DNA of 64,000 nt. Origin: Chitinophaga ginsengisoli (GTDB lineage: Bacteria > Bacteroidota > Bacteroidia > Chitinophagales > Chitinophagaceae). The translations under genes were made by a program, and so were the position numbers. The stretch lies in contig NZ_PYGK01000008.1 of the NCBI RefSeq assembly GCF_003014595.1, positions 1 to 64,000 on the forward strand. The letters are read 5' to 3'. Below, piece by piece: positions 37,347 to 45,804 of the stretch. The notes below the pieces were generated by a model. That model saw only the letters and a list, made by a program, of their open reading frames with translations. It ran no database searches and was not told the origin of the DNA. Within the stretch, counting starts at the first letter, position 1; each line of letters starts with the position of its first letter.

Positions 37347-37538
37347 TCAGTTCCTCTTACGAGCACGATATCTATCCCATATTTCCAACAAGATGCCTCC
37401 CGTTATAGCTGTTAATACAACAAAGATATCCCAGTCTTTGCGAAAAATAACAGATAAAATTATAAACGGAATAGCATATGTTAATGTGCCGAAAATAAAA
37501 GAAATTATGTCTGATTTTTTATCATTACTCATAAACAT
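37347..37538 (-). CDS. Small two-helix membrane protein
   Basis: 63 residues with two hydrophobic segments (about 10-27 and 32-50) and a basic tail (DRYRARKRN). No family recognised. It begins four bases after the stop of the glycine-zipper lipoprotein gene, so the two are probably co-transcribed. In toxin operons a small membrane protein in this position is often an immunity protein; here that is only a suggestion. Confidence 0.6.
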   Translation of the reverse strand: MFMSNDKKSDIISFIFGTLTYAIPFIILSVIFRKDWDIFVVLTAITGGILLEIWDRYRARKRN

Positions 37539-37542
37539 ATGG

Positions 37543-38640
37543 TCAATGGTTTAAGGGGCGCAATGAAGACAAGGGGTGTAATTGCCTTTCTGCAATCATT
37601 AGCTTAATGTATGGATCACCACTTTCTATACCAGCGATCTGCATGTCTATAGGAATGTTTGTTGCGTTCCAATCAATCGCCTTTTTAACATAGTTCCAAA
37701 AGACCCCTCCGGCAGAACCTACAACGGCGCCTCCCATCATTCCGATAAGGCCTCCTACAGCTGTACCTCCAATAGTTCCAACACCCGGATTTGCAACGGT
37801 GCCACCCGTAAAACCAACCCAGGCACCTTTCACTGCACCTCCGCCGGCACCAATTATATCAGAGAAAATAACGTCTTTCCAGTCTATGCCTGGGCCACGC
37901 GCATTATACCCATAGTAACCGTTTGCCAAATTCTCCCACTTTATCTTACTACGTTGCCAGTATCCAGCAGAATTGACACCAATCCGTATCATAGTAACTA
38001 ATATAACTTTTTCCAATGTATCCGACAAATAAGGCAATGTAGATTTAATGATATCTTCGCCCTCCATATTAATTTTCAGGGTATCTGTATTGTTTTCAAT
38101 AGTCAATTGAAAATTATTGATGCCAGTAGCCAGCCGAGCACTAAAAGCCCTCTTGTAGACATATTTCATATAATCTGAAATCCAGTAACGATTGTGATCA
38201 AATAGAAAAAACTTAAAGTCCGAACTGTCTTCAATAATTCCAGGACTAACTTTTGACAAGCTATCCATGTTTAAATTAAGTTTAGTTTTCATAAACTGGA
38301 CAATGTATTGCAATACAGGTCCTGCTGATGTAGGCGGTCCATTGGGGTTCGGCGGCTGCAGGATAATGTCAAACTCGTTGAAATCCTCATTAACTATTCT
38401 GCCATTAGCAGACGCAGTAAATTGCTCATAAACAAAATCGAGTCCGTCATCATGGCAATCTGCATATGCAGACACACGATCATAAAATTCTTTTTCGTAA
38501 TCTCGGGCTGCATTAAATTGGGATTCTTTCGAACATGAGATAATTGAGGTCAGTGTAAAAGTAACGAGCACGATCTTTCGAAACGTTTTTTTTATTTTGG
38601 GGAGATTTATTAAATAAATAATAGGACTATATTCTAACAA
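37543..38640 (-). CDS. Lipoprotein with glycine-zipper domain, unknown
   Basis: 365 residues; the start could be internal. A lipoprotein-like signal ends at Cys near 36 (TLTSIISCSKES). Residues ~40-240 are of unknown fold. Residues ~255-310 are a glycine-rich hydrophobic stretch (GAGGGAVKGAWVGFTGG, GTIGGTAVGGLIGMMGG, VVGSAGGVFWNYV) with GxxxG spacing typical of glycine zippers, class II bacteriocin helices and pore-forming segments. It could insert into membranes or self-associate. The partner gene encodes a tiny membrane protein. No secretion genes lie nearby. Confidence 0.6.
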   Translation of the reverse strand: MLEYSPIIYLINLPKIKKTFRKIVLVTFTLTSIISCSKESQFNAARDYEKEFYDRVSAYADCHDDGLDFVYEQFTASANGRIVNEDFNEFDIILQPPNPNGPPTSAGPVLQYIVQFMKTKLNLNMDSLSKVSPGIIEDSSDFKFFLFDHNRYWISDYMKYVYKRAFSARLATGINNFQLTIENNTDTLKINMEGEDIIKSTLPYLSDTLEKVILVTMIRIGVNSAGYWQRSKIKWENLANGYYGYNARGPGIDWKDVIFSDIIGAGGGAVKGAWVGFTGGTVANPGVGTIGGTAVGGLIGMMGGAVVGSAGGVFWNYVKKAIDWNATNIPIDMQIAGIESGDPYIKLMIAERQLHPLSSLRPLNH

Positions 38641-39122
38641 TTCTTTAGGGGGTATTCGCTCAGGTGGAATTGTGGATCTTTATTTCGTCGTTATAATATA
38701 CTCCAAACTTAAGGAAAAAATTTCTCGATTTTCGATGTAGACAAAAATGAACAGCGTTTGAACAACATACTTAATAATGATATTATCACTCTAATTCGGA
38801 AGATAGGTCGGAGGGATACACCGGCTTCAACAAAAATAGCTCGCAAACTAATACTTACGATGCGTTTTCGTCGATGGGCGTTTTATTCTGAGCCCAATAG
38901 ATATCATTGAAGAGGCAATGCAGAAAGATAGGAATAAAAATATTTTCCGCGTTAAGTAATTGTCTTACTGTTTGATATACCCGCTTGTTCATCGCCCCCT
39001 TGCAATGCATTAAATTTAATCCTACATTTGGAATGTTACCCGTTATGCATAACATTAACAGACACTTTATCCAACTGTATACCATGCAGTACCCAATTTA
39101 ATCCAAAACCCTATATTTCATT
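38641..39122. other. Intergenic stretch
   Basis: 482 bases. A 76-codon minus-strand frame (38855-39085) is open but has no recognisable features and was not called. It should contain divergent promoters for the genes at 38640 and 39123. Confidence 0.45.
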
Positions 39123-40859
39123 ATGAAACCCAAGTTCCTTTTCCTCGTGGGAGTTATGTTACTGTCGTTACATACCTTTTCCCAAACCACGCAACATACC
39201 ATTCATTATGCCAATACTGGCTTGACTAATGATTGCAATGTATTTAATACCAGCACACCAGTATCGATAGATGGCTATAAACATTATCCGGTGTACGGCG
39301 GCGCTGGCATATTCAATAATACACTCTTACTGAAATGCCAGAATGGTACCAGCTCCGCTACCAAGTTAGGCGCAGCATATGCCATTGAATATCCTTTTAA
39401 AAGCGGCTACCTGTACAGGATCACCGGGCGTGCCTGGAAAGCTGCAGGCCAGCCTACTACTGGTATTCCGCAACTTGCGTTTACTACCTATACCACTTTA
39501 CCTACGCCGGTAAGCGGCACACCCACGGCCTGTGATGCGATCAGGCAGTCGTTCTGGGGATCAATGCTGCTTGATTCAAGGAGTGCAGTTCCCCTGAATG
39601 ACTCACAGGACGAACAGGTATTTTGCGAGTTTAATGCAGATCAGGATTTCAATTATTTAAGCGTACTATCCTGGGGAGGGGCCAGTAATATGTATACCCT
39701 GGCAGCCATCAGCGAGATCACTATTACGGAGATAGCGCCCCGGTTTACGCTGTCGCCTACCAGCCTGACAAAAGATTGTGGCCAGCCGCTTTCACAGCTG
39801 TTTCAAGTTACGGATGTAAATTCAGTTGGTGGCATCACGTCTTATGTATGGCATTTAGGGCCAACGCCTAATGGATGGTTGTATAACGGCCAACCCGCGC
39901 CGGATTCCATCACTGTGACAAACCTGACTGCCATTACCCTTTCGGCCGATGCCTGTAGCAGTGTAGCACCCTCTCCTGTAAGCGTAACGGTATACAGGGA
40001 TGCATTGAGTTATCAGACAGATACCGCTACTGTTCAGGTGTCTCCGCTTTCTGCTACTATTTCAGGTCCTGCGCAATTATGCAGCGGCGTGGTTGGAAAT
40101 TATAGCTTTAACGGGCCTTTACCCTGTGGCGCCACCGTTACCTGGAGCCTCAATAGCGGGAACAACGGAAGCCTTGGCAGTATTACCGGTGACGCTACTA
40201 CGCTTACGGTGAATGGAAATGTAACGCTTACAGCCCATATCAACGCCCCTTGTGGCAACCTGACTGTTAGCAAATCTGTTGGGTATAGCGGAAAAGCGCC
40301 GGCTCCTTTCGGTATTGCTGAGGAGGTATTTTGTCAGCCGGGCAACATTGTTCAGCCGAGTACTTTCACGGCAGTTCCAGCCAGCGATGAGTCCTATACC
40401 TGGACCTGGACGTCTGGCAATGGAACCTGGCATACTATTTCGGCTACTACGGCAGAGATCTCCAATAAATTCCCCGTTGGGTCATATACGATCACGGCTA
40501 CCATCTCGAATAGCTGTGGCTCGGCCAGCGATACTTTGGATTTCCACATAATACGGTGTGCTACAAATTTATCAGGCTCCGATAAAGTAGTGGTATCGCC
40601 AAACCCAGCCTCCAGTACCCTGGTAGTAAGTACAACATCCACATCCGGTACTGCGAAAAAACAAGCTGCCAGCGATGAATCGGATATCCGCGAAGTAAGA
40701 ATCACCGATAAAATGGGAAATTTGCTGCGCAGACAGTTGTTTCCTGCTGGTACTTCCCACGCCACGATTAACGTGGAAGGACTGAAACCGGATGTTTACA
40801 TCCTGCAAACGGGGAATGGAAAAACATTTGACGCTCAGCAGGTGGTCATTGCGAGATAA
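39123..40859 (+). CDS. Secreted PKD-domain protein with T9SS sorting domain
   Basis: 578 residues. Signal peptide (KFLFLVGVMLLSLHTFSQ); a beta-sandwich region (about 22-200) with no assigned activity; two or three PKD/Ig-like repeats (about 205-475, FQVTDVNSVGGITSYVWHLG, SYTITATISNSCGSASD); and a C-terminal type IX secretion sorting domain (about 495-578, VVVSPNPASSTLVVS, LKPDVYILQTGNG). It is exported across the outer membrane and probably attached to the cell surface, with likely adhesive or glycan-binding use. A clean terminator follows. Confidence 0.88.
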   Translation: MKPKFLFLVGVMLLSLHTFSQTTQHTIHYANTGLTNDCNVFNTSTPVSIDGYKHYPVYGGAGIFNNTLLLKCQNGTSSATKLGAAYAIEYPFKSGYLYRITGRAWKAAGQPTTGIPQLAFTTYTTLPTPVSGTPTACDAIRQSFWGSMLLDSRSAVPLNDSQDEQVFCEFNADQDFNYLSVLSWGGASNMYTLAAISEITITEIAPRFTLSPTSLTKDCGQPLSQLFQVTDVNSVGGITSYVWHLGPTPNGWLYNGQPAPDSITVTNLTAITLSADACSSVAPSPVSVTVYRDALSYQTDTATVQVSPLSATISGPAQLCSGVVGNYSFNGPLPCGATVTWSLNSGNNGSLGSITGDATTLTVNGNVTLTAHINAPCGNLTVSKSVGYSGKAPAPFGIAEEVFCQPGNIVQPSTFTAVPASDESYTWTWTSGNGTWHTISATTAEISNKFPVGSYTITATISNSCGSASDTLDFHIIRCATNLSGSDKVVVSPNPASSTLVVSTTSTSGTAKKQAASDESDIREVRITDKMGNLLRRQLFPAGTSHATINVEGLKPDVYILQTGNGKTFDAQQVVIAR

Positions 40860-40881
40860 GAAAGCAAGTGTTATATAGAGT

Positions 40882-40909
40882 GCCCGGTAGATCTGTTATC
40901 TACCGGGCG
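40882..40909 (+). terminator. Terminator after T9SS cargo gene
   Basis: GCCCGGTAGAT and ATCTACCGGGC form a perfect 11-bp stem with a 5-base loop, followed by GCTTTCTTT. Confidence 0.85.
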
Positions 40910-40915
40910 CTTTCT

Positions 40916-41080
40916 TTATAATGACGCATAAAATTTTGGTACTCTGTCCGTATCAAGGTATAAAATGGGTTTAGAGGTATCTTGTCTGATAGATGCTCTC
41001 GTTTTGTCAGGATTTGTTCCTGCTAAGACAAGCTGGCAGAAGGCTAGCGACAAAAAGATGATATTAACGATTAGTGTCAT
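40916..41080 (-). CDS. Small secreted peptide, unknown
   Basis: 54 residues from the ATG at 41080 (an in-frame ATG at 41161 adds 27). A strong signal peptide (LIVNIIFLSLAFCQLVLAG) leaves a mature part of about 34 residues with no Cys, ending VPKFYASL. No family recognised. It ends a minus-strand run of small genes that starts at 42458. Confidence 0.45.
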   Translation of the reverse strand: MTLIVNIIFLSLAFCQLVLAGTNPDKTRASIRQDTSKPILYLDTDRVPKFYASL

Positions 41081-41161
41081 TTTGAAGTTAGTGCTGGTCT
41101 CTTTTTGAAATGTTTTTATTTCCCGAAGTAAGAAGTAACAAATATGCCTCTTTATTACCAT

Positions 41162-41419
41162 CTAAATAAAACGATCGTCTCTATTTTTCTTCACAACGAT
41201 TTTCACTTTCGTACCATTCGGGACGCCTACAAGCTGCCTTGCAATATTAGCATTATGATAGTGGTGCTTCGAATACGCTATAGACATAATATTACTTAGA
41301 ACAAATTCTCCACCGGCGACAAAAGGTATATTGGCGATTAAACGATGATCAATTGGGAGGTCACGCTCTACCTTCCATTGTTTTTCATAACCATGGTATT
41401 TGTTAATATTCTTATCCAT
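41162..41419 (-). CDS. Small protein of unknown function
   Basis: 85 residues, soluble and charged, with a His-rich centre (SKHHYHNANIARQLVG) and a basic tail (VKIVVKKNRDDR). No domain recognised. The centre contains an intact-looking small fold with hydrophobic and polar residues alternating. It lies between two other small minus-strand genes and 44 bases from the next. Confidence 0.5.
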   Translation of the reverse strand: MDKNINKYHGYEKQWKVERDLPIDHRLIANIPFVAGGEFVLSNIMSIAYSKHHYHNANIARQLVGVPNGTKVKIVVKKNRDDRFI

Positions 41420-41463
41420 TTTTCAAATGTTAAACGTTGGGGCAGCACCATCCCTTAAAAACA

Positions 41464-41826
41464 TCAAACAACGGCAACCCTTACCTCTGCCTGATCTCCC
41501 CGTATATTCCCGGCTCTCACAACAACCTTCCCATCTGGAAATCCTGGATTCACAACGCCGGTCCGGTAGCTCCAGATCCCACTGCTATTCATCGCAGCCC
41601 CCTTTTCCACTTCCGTTCCCTCAGCCGATAGGATGCTGACCATAACATGGTCAACATTTCTTATAATCATATAAATTACGTCGTTGATAGCTCCTCTATA
41701 ACAGTCAGTAATTACCATCCGGATATCTGGAAGCCCATCACCAGACTTTTCATCTGCAACCGGCTGTCGCTCCAAGGCCCATTTTCCCTCCGTTGATGAT
41801 ATGAATAAACGCTTTAAAATTTTCAT
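41464..41826 (-). CDS. Beta-rich small protein of unknown function
   Basis: 120 residues. Beta-strand-rich sequence, with a C-terminal half resembling a small Ig-like fold (VVNPGFPDGKVVVRAGNIRG, DQAEVRVAVV). No signal peptide. It follows the 189-residue protein gene, whose C-terminal region is also Ig-like, with a terminator hairpin between them. The function is unknown; a structural or adhesive role is possible. Confidence 0.5.
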   Translation of the reverse strand: MKILKRLFISSTEGKWALERQPVADEKSGDGLPDIRMVITDCYRGAINDVIYMIIRNVDHVMVSILSAEGTEVEKGAAMNSSGIWSYRTGVVNPGFPDGKVVVRAGNIRGDQAEVRVAVV

Positions 41827-41851
41827 AGCCCATAGTTTAAATTTAAAAAAA

Positions 41852-41875
41852 ACGCCCCGGCTAATAACCGGGGCG
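41852..41875. terminator. Terminator after the 189-residue protein gene
   Basis: ACGCCCCGG and CCGGGGCG surround CTAATAA. It is the counterpart of the hairpin at 24783-24804 beside the truncated paralogue. Confidence 0.75.
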
Positions 41876-41888
41876 CAGGTTTACTCGT

Positions 41889-42458
41889 TTAGGAAATCGT
41901 GACTGTCTTCTCGATTTTGTTACCGGGCAAATCCGTCGCGGTAGCGACTACCCTGGTACCGGTCAGTGCCGCATTAGCAGCAGTTACCGTATACATCCAG
42001 AAACGTCTGTCTTTTGAATTGATGACAGCATCTCCCTGCTCCAATACAGTGCCAGCCTGCGAGAAGATGACAACTTTTACTGATGCCGGGGTAATGACGT
42101 CTCTTGCCTTGACAGCGATCAGGTCACCTACAGTTCCTTTATAGCCACTGATGTCTACACCATCAATGACAGGGGGATTCATTGCATCCCTCAAGGCTAC
42201 GTTATATGCGGTCTGACCACCTTTTGCTGCTTTCTGATACAGCGCTTTGGTAGCAGGATCCTTCATTGCGTCCTGCGCAAACAGCGATGCATTGATAAAT
42301 CGCTCGTTTGTTTCCTGCTGCGCTTCAGTAGGCGGTTTACTACTGGGACCGCGTTTAACGGCAATTACCGTTTTTCCTTTTCTTACACGAAAGTTCATCA
42401 TATCTCCGACAGTGCCGGATGCTCCTCTCGTGAAGATGTTTGTTTTTACGAATGCCAT
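41889..42458 (-). CDS. Unknown two-part protein (helical domain plus Ig-like domain)
   Basis: 189 residues without signal peptide. The N-terminal ~95 residues (GKTVIAVKRGPSSKPPTEAQ, FAQDAMKDPATKALYQKAAK, GGQTAYNVALRDAMNP) have the same pattern as the 97-residue protein at 45387-45680. The C-terminal ~95 are Ig-like (DLIAVKARDVITPASVKVVI, AANAALTGTRVVATATDLPG). A near-identical truncated copy is at 24818-25159. I have no function for it. Its strict linkage with Chitinophaga-type small genes and paralogy near a replication-like module suggest a mobile-element accessory protein. Confidence 0.65.
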   Translation of the reverse strand: MAFVKTNIFTRGASGTVGDMMNFRVRKGKTVIAVKRGPSSKPPTEAQQETNERFINASLFAQDAMKDPATKALYQKAAKGGQTAYNVALRDAMNPPVIDGVDISGYKGTVGDLIAVKARDVITPASVKVVIFSQAGTVLEQGDAVINSKDRRFWMYTVTAANAALTGTRVVATATDLPGNKIEKTVTIS

Positions 42459-42570
42459 AGTGATAAGTTTTAGTGATTAAAAAATGTTGTTTAACCACAA
42501 TCGTGATCACCAGGTCAAACAGGAGGCGCCCCTCTCCTGCTTTAGGCGCAGCCCCGTTGATCGTGATTGC

Positions 42571-42766
42571 TGACACAATATTAGCACGATTATCCGGGGC
42601 ATTTCCGGCGATGTCCACAGGGCGCCAAAACGTGTCCATAGGACGCCAAAACGTGGGTTCCGGAATTCATGAACCTTATTAAAGATGCAGAAATGGCTTA
42701 AAAAGGAGTCCTTAAACTCCTTACTAATGGGCAATACATCGCTGGTCTTCATAGTGACATCTGGAA
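42571..42766 (-). pseudogene. Partial copy of the LytTR regulator gene and its downstream DNA
   Basis: It duplicates about 44226-44395. The minus-strand frame gives MKTSDVLPISKEFKDSFLSH then FCIF, matching the C-terminus of the intact LytTR protein, but a lost base destroys the stop codon. Everything upstream is replaced by an IS3-type remnant from about 42770. Confidence 0.8.
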
Positions 42767-42799
42767 TTGCAACAAAAAAAAGGACAATCGGTTAAGCTG

Positions 42800-42960
42800 C
42801 TATTTTTCGTTGACTAACCTTTTGGCAAAGTCCGCTGGTGATAAGTATTCTAACGCAGAATGTCGCCTTTTGCGGTTATACCAGCCCCCAATGTATTCGA
42901 AGATAACTATAGCCGCATTTTCTTTACTAGTGAACAATAGAGGTAATATCTTCGTTGTTT
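42800..42960 (-). mobile_element. IS3-family transposase remnant
   Basis: The minus strand reads TSKENAAIVIFEYIGGWYNR, KRRHSALEYLSPADFAKRLV, NEK-stop, the hallmark C-terminus of IS3/IS150-type OrfB integrases. Only the last ~50 codons survive; the active-site Asp residues and the terminal repeats were not found. It borders the broken LytTR copy. Confidence 0.85.
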
Positions 42961-43123
42961 TGTCTTAAAGTAATGTACATCCGCCCCTCGCTTATCGTTT
43001 AAGAATGTAGACATGTGTGTTAAGCTGTTTTCTGTTGAATTCCAAAAAATTGTATCATTGCAGCATTGTTTATCCCGTATTTACAATATCTCTGCAATAC
43101 ATTCATCAAATATTCAATTAGTT

Positions 43124-44053
43124 ATGCGAAGACTGCTATACCTCCCTTTATTTGTAATCACCTTGTTTGCCTGTAAACGGAATGAAGTACCGGATGTTCA
43201 AACTGAGACTCCGTCCACTATAGCTAAAGTTCCAATTACTATCAGTGTTACTGATTTCCTGAGTCGTGAAGAAAATCTCAGAAAAGCAAGAGAGAACCAG
43301 AACACAGGAGCCAGGGAAGATTCTGCCACGATAGAGCATTTGTACTATATAGCCTATGACAGTGCTGGCCGCCAACTGCGCTCCCGATCCCAGACCCCTG
43401 AAAGAAATCCCAATGACTTTGGGATAATATCCGACTCTCTTCAACCTGGAACGTATACGATTATCCTGGTAGCTTCAGAGACGCTGTTGCATGACCTCCC
43501 TCTCTTCAGCGGACCTAATATTTACGGCTTTATTACGAGGCGCTACATAACAGATCCTCTGGGGCAAATATTCGTCAAGAAAATGCAGCTTACGGTAGAT
43601 ACAACTCCTAATCCACCTAAACTGGAGGTGGCACTCAATCGTATTGTTGGCGAAGTAATGGTAGAGATTACCGATGCTCCGCCTGCCTCTGATTCTAACT
43701 TTGAGATCTTTGTTAAGGTGACCAATGCCCCACCATCCTATTATCTGGATACCGAAACAGCGCATGAGCCGGAAGATCATAATACTAGTACGAATTCAGA
43801 TAGAATCGACCAAACTCATTTTCAGCAGTATATATTTGGTAGTGATTCCGATCTGAAGGTTATTATCACATACTATAATAAAACCACTGGAACGGTGGAG
43901 CTCACAAAAACTATTGAGCATGTTAAGTGTCACGCGAATAAGAAAACAATTATAACAGGTCGTCTATTTGAGGCTCCACAACCAAATAAACCGGGGCTTA
44001 ATATTAAAATTGACCAATCCTGGGATACGGATCGTACTGTAATATACTTTTAG
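43124..44053 (+). CDS. Fimbrillin-like lipoprotein (putative)
   Basis: 309 residues from the ATG at 43124, which gives a lipoprotein signal (LPLFVITLFACKRNE, Cys near 17); an in-frame ATG at 43013 adds an unlikely 37-residue tail. The rest is beta-rich, with a segment resembling FimA/Mfa-type shaft or anchor proteins (IEHLYYIAYDSAGRQL, LQPGTYTIILVASET). No partner fimbrial genes lie adjacent. Surface-located; function inferred only by type. Confidence 0.55.
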   Translation: MRRLLYLPLFVITLFACKRNEVPDVQTETPSTIAKVPITISVTDFLSREENLRKARENQNTGAREDSATIEHLYYIAYDSAGRQLRSRSQTPERNPNDFGIISDSLQPGTYTIILVASETLLHDLPLFSGPNIYGFITRRYITDPLGQIFVKKMQLTVDTTPNPPKLEVALNRIVGEVMVEITDAPPASDSNFEIFVKVTNAPPSYYLDTETAHEPEDHNTSTNSDRIDQTHFQQYIFGSDSDLKVIITYYNKTTGTVELTKTIEHVKCHANKKTIITGRLFEAPQPNKPGLNIKIDQSWDTDRTVIYF

Positions 44054-44110
44054 TGCATACTGAATTATATTACCAAAAAATAAAAAGGGGCTGTCTCAAA
44101 ATGAACTACT

Positions 44111-44130
44111 AAAAGAGACATCCTCTTTTT
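44111..44130 (+). terminator. Terminator after lipoprotein gene
   Basis: AAAAGAG-acatc-CTCTTTTT. The wider stretch has outer arms TCTCAAAA (44094) and TTTTGAGA (about 44140). GGGGCTGTCTCAAAA also resembles an IS end, but no transposase is seen. Confidence 0.55.
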
Positions 44131-44311
44131 ATTTTTTGAGAAGTAGATTATAACTTATGTTATAGCAAGAGGAAAAGACCTTCAAAACGAAAAATCACTT
44201 CCCAAAAGAATCATGAAGCTATCTCACACAATATTAGCACGATTATCCGAGGCATTTCCGGCGATGTCTACAGGACGCCAAAACGTGGGTTCCGGATATT
44301 CATGAACCTTA

Positions 44312-44632
44312 TCAAAAGATGCAGAAATGACTTAAAAACGAGGCCTTAAACTCTTTACTAATAGGCAATACATCTCCGGTCTTCATAGTGACATCCATAT
44401 CTACAAACCTGATATGGCGGATGCAGACGATATATCTTTTGTGTATGCGGAGAAAAAGGTCGGTGGGAAGATGTTTCTCGAATTGCCGCAGGCTGGTTCT
44501 TACCCTAAGGGTGCGGCTATCAATAAGCTTAAGCTGAATATATTTATCTAAAACGGTCACGTAAACAATCGACTCTCTTTCGATCATTTCCCTGGTCGTA
44601 TCTTTTGCAAGTATGAGGAATGGTTGTTCCAT
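44312..44632 (-). CDS. LytTR-domain transcriptional regulator
   Basis: 106 residues, almost only a LytTR DNA-binding domain: YVTVLDKYIQLKLIDSRTLR, RTSLRQFEKHLPTDLFLRIH, KRYIVCIRHIRFVD and LPISKEFKASFL are the conserved strands. No receiver domain. It stands alone upstream of a long non-coding region with a palindrome. A partial copy lies at 42571-42766. Stand-alone LytTR proteins can regulate competence, biofilm or mobile-element genes; the target is unknown. Confidence 0.88.
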   Translation of the reverse strand: MEQPFLILAKDTTREMIERESIVYVTVLDKYIQLKLIDSRTLRVRTSLRQFEKHLPTDLFLRIHKRYIVCIRHIRFVDMDVTMKTGDVLPISKEFKASFLSHFCIF

Positions 44633-44984
44633 ATATTGTTTAAGTTAAATGTTGTCAAATAAGTGTAATAAGAAACTGAAGATGCGTATAGACGTAGGCC
44701 TGTCAGGACACGTAGCGTATATAGCACAGATAAGTAGTATAGTCGATATTGACCGGTTAATGAACTTACATTGGTTTTTATTTCAGATCCAATACTTCTT
44801 AAGTAATTCATAACGTATAAATTTATTTTTATTTTTAAATACGTCTACCGTTGGGATATACGCACATTTTCTCTTACAAATTTATTGGCAAGCAACAACT
44901 TATTGATAATTTTGACACACACTTTTTCCCCAAATTTTACACAAAATCGTAATTCCTGTTTACACGTTTCAATGCACCTTTTCT

Positions 44985-45086
44985 CCTCTTTGATACCGCT
45001 TTAATACCGCTAATCCTACCTTAATCTTACGTTCATGAACGTAGGATTAAGGTAGGATTAGCGGTATTAAAGCGGTATCAAAGAGG
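44985..45086. repeat. 102-base near-perfect palindrome
   Basis: Two 51-base arms around the centre GTTCA/TGAAC at 45035/45036, with only one mismatch (T45027 against G45044). Internal short repeats (TACCGCT, AATCCTACC) occur in each arm. No T-run follows on either strand, so it is not a simple terminator. Perfect symmetry at this length is rare. Confidence 0.9.
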
Positions 45087-45127
45087 TATTGTCCTGGTGC
45101 GAAAAATCTCGCATTAGTGCAGAAAAA

Positions 45128-45220
45128 CTTTACAGTTTTATTGTAGCCGTTCACCATTGACTTTACAGTTGATTTGTAAATTCACTATGCGCTTTACAGA
45201 TGCGTTATTTAAGCTTTACA
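45128..45220. repeat. Iteron-like CTTTACAG repeats
   Basis: CTTTACAG occurs at 45128, 45161 and 45192 and CTTTACAA at 45214; an inverted TTTGTAAA is at 45173. Spacing is 33, 31 and 22 bases, about three, three and two helical turns. They lie 42 bases after the palindrome. Confidence 0.55.
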
Positions 45221-45386
45221 AAAAATACGGCAACAGAGAGAAAGGATAAATCTACGAGACTCATTAAAGACAGGCGCCATTCAACGATGGCAGACTGCCA
45301 TACGAAGGTTATTCAAAGCAGGAAATAAAGGAATAATACAATACAGGGGGTAAAAAAAATCGTAAGCAGCGGGGCGCTTTGCTGCA

Positions 45387-45680
45387 TTACGATCTTTTTT
45401 TCAAATAGTCTTTAATAGCGCTGTGATACACCGTACTTCCGGGATGCACTTTATAATTCGCCTTCCGTACCGGGTCATTAATAATCTCCCTGGCGTGCTC
45501 CACAGCCGCTGCAAATTTGGATTTTGCCTCCAGTTGAGATGCAGATGGAACCACATTGCTCATATCAGGATACCTGGTCAGAAAGGTCTTTCCCATCCTG
45601 GTTTTAATGACAAATTCCTTGTCTAATACTGCCTTACTAACCTTGACACCGGTCAATAAGACGTTTTTTGTTCTTGCCAT
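45387..45680 (-). CDS. Small basic protein related to the 189-residue protein
   Basis: 97 residues, basic. The pattern MARTKNVLLTGVKVSKAVLD, MGKTFLTRYPDMSN, FAAAVEHAREIINDPVRKAN, YHSAIKDYLKK parallels the N-terminal half of the protein encoded at 41889-42458 (helix with DPxxKxxY, then xxYxxAxxD), so the two share a domain. High Lys/Arg content suggests nucleic-acid contact. It is last in the minus-strand run with the DnaC-like and DnaT-like genes and precedes the palindrome region. Confidence 0.65.
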   Translation of the reverse strand: MARTKNVLLTGVKVSKAVLDKEFVIKTRMGKTFLTRYPDMSNVVPSASQLEAKSKFAAAVEHAREIINDPVRKANYKVHPGSTVYHSAIKDYLKKRS

Positions 45681-45754
45681 AAGTAAATATTTTCTTTAAA
45701 ATTAATCAAAACAGGATTGCGACTTTTACGCAATTTTCCCTTTAATCAGATGAA

Positions 45755-45776
45755 GGCCAGGCAAGATTGCCCGGCC
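45755..45776 (-). terminator. Terminator-like hairpin
   Basis: GGCCAGGCAA and TTGCCCGGCC pair with one mismatch, between the DnaC-like gene and the small basic protein gene. Confidence 0.5.
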
Positions 45777-45804
45777 GTTGTTTCTGTAGTTATGAAAACT
45801 ACGA

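Larger units (their letters stand above)
44633..45386. other. Long non-coding region with palindrome and repeats
   Basis: 754 bases without a gene. It contains a 102-base near-perfect palindrome (44985-45086) and four CTTTACA repeats (45128-45220). The region sits between a LytTR gene and a replication-like gene module, all on the minus strand, and has the look of a control or origin region. Confidence 0.6.

Noticed and set aside
38855-39085. 76-codon minus-strand frame
   Set aside because: No signal, domain or conserved neighbour; composition looks like chance open reading.
40119-40808. Antisense frames inside the T9SS cargo gene
   Set aside because: The plus-strand frame has a signal peptide, PKD-like repeats and a sorting domain; the antisense frames have none.
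44094-44140. Insertion-sequence end from GGGGCTGTCTCAAAA
   Set aside because: Resembles an IS terminal repeat, but no transposase fragment or second end was found; kept as a terminator.
44985-45086. Palindrome as an ordinary terminator
   Set aside because: Arms are far too long, there is no T-run on either strand, and it is not close to a gene stop.
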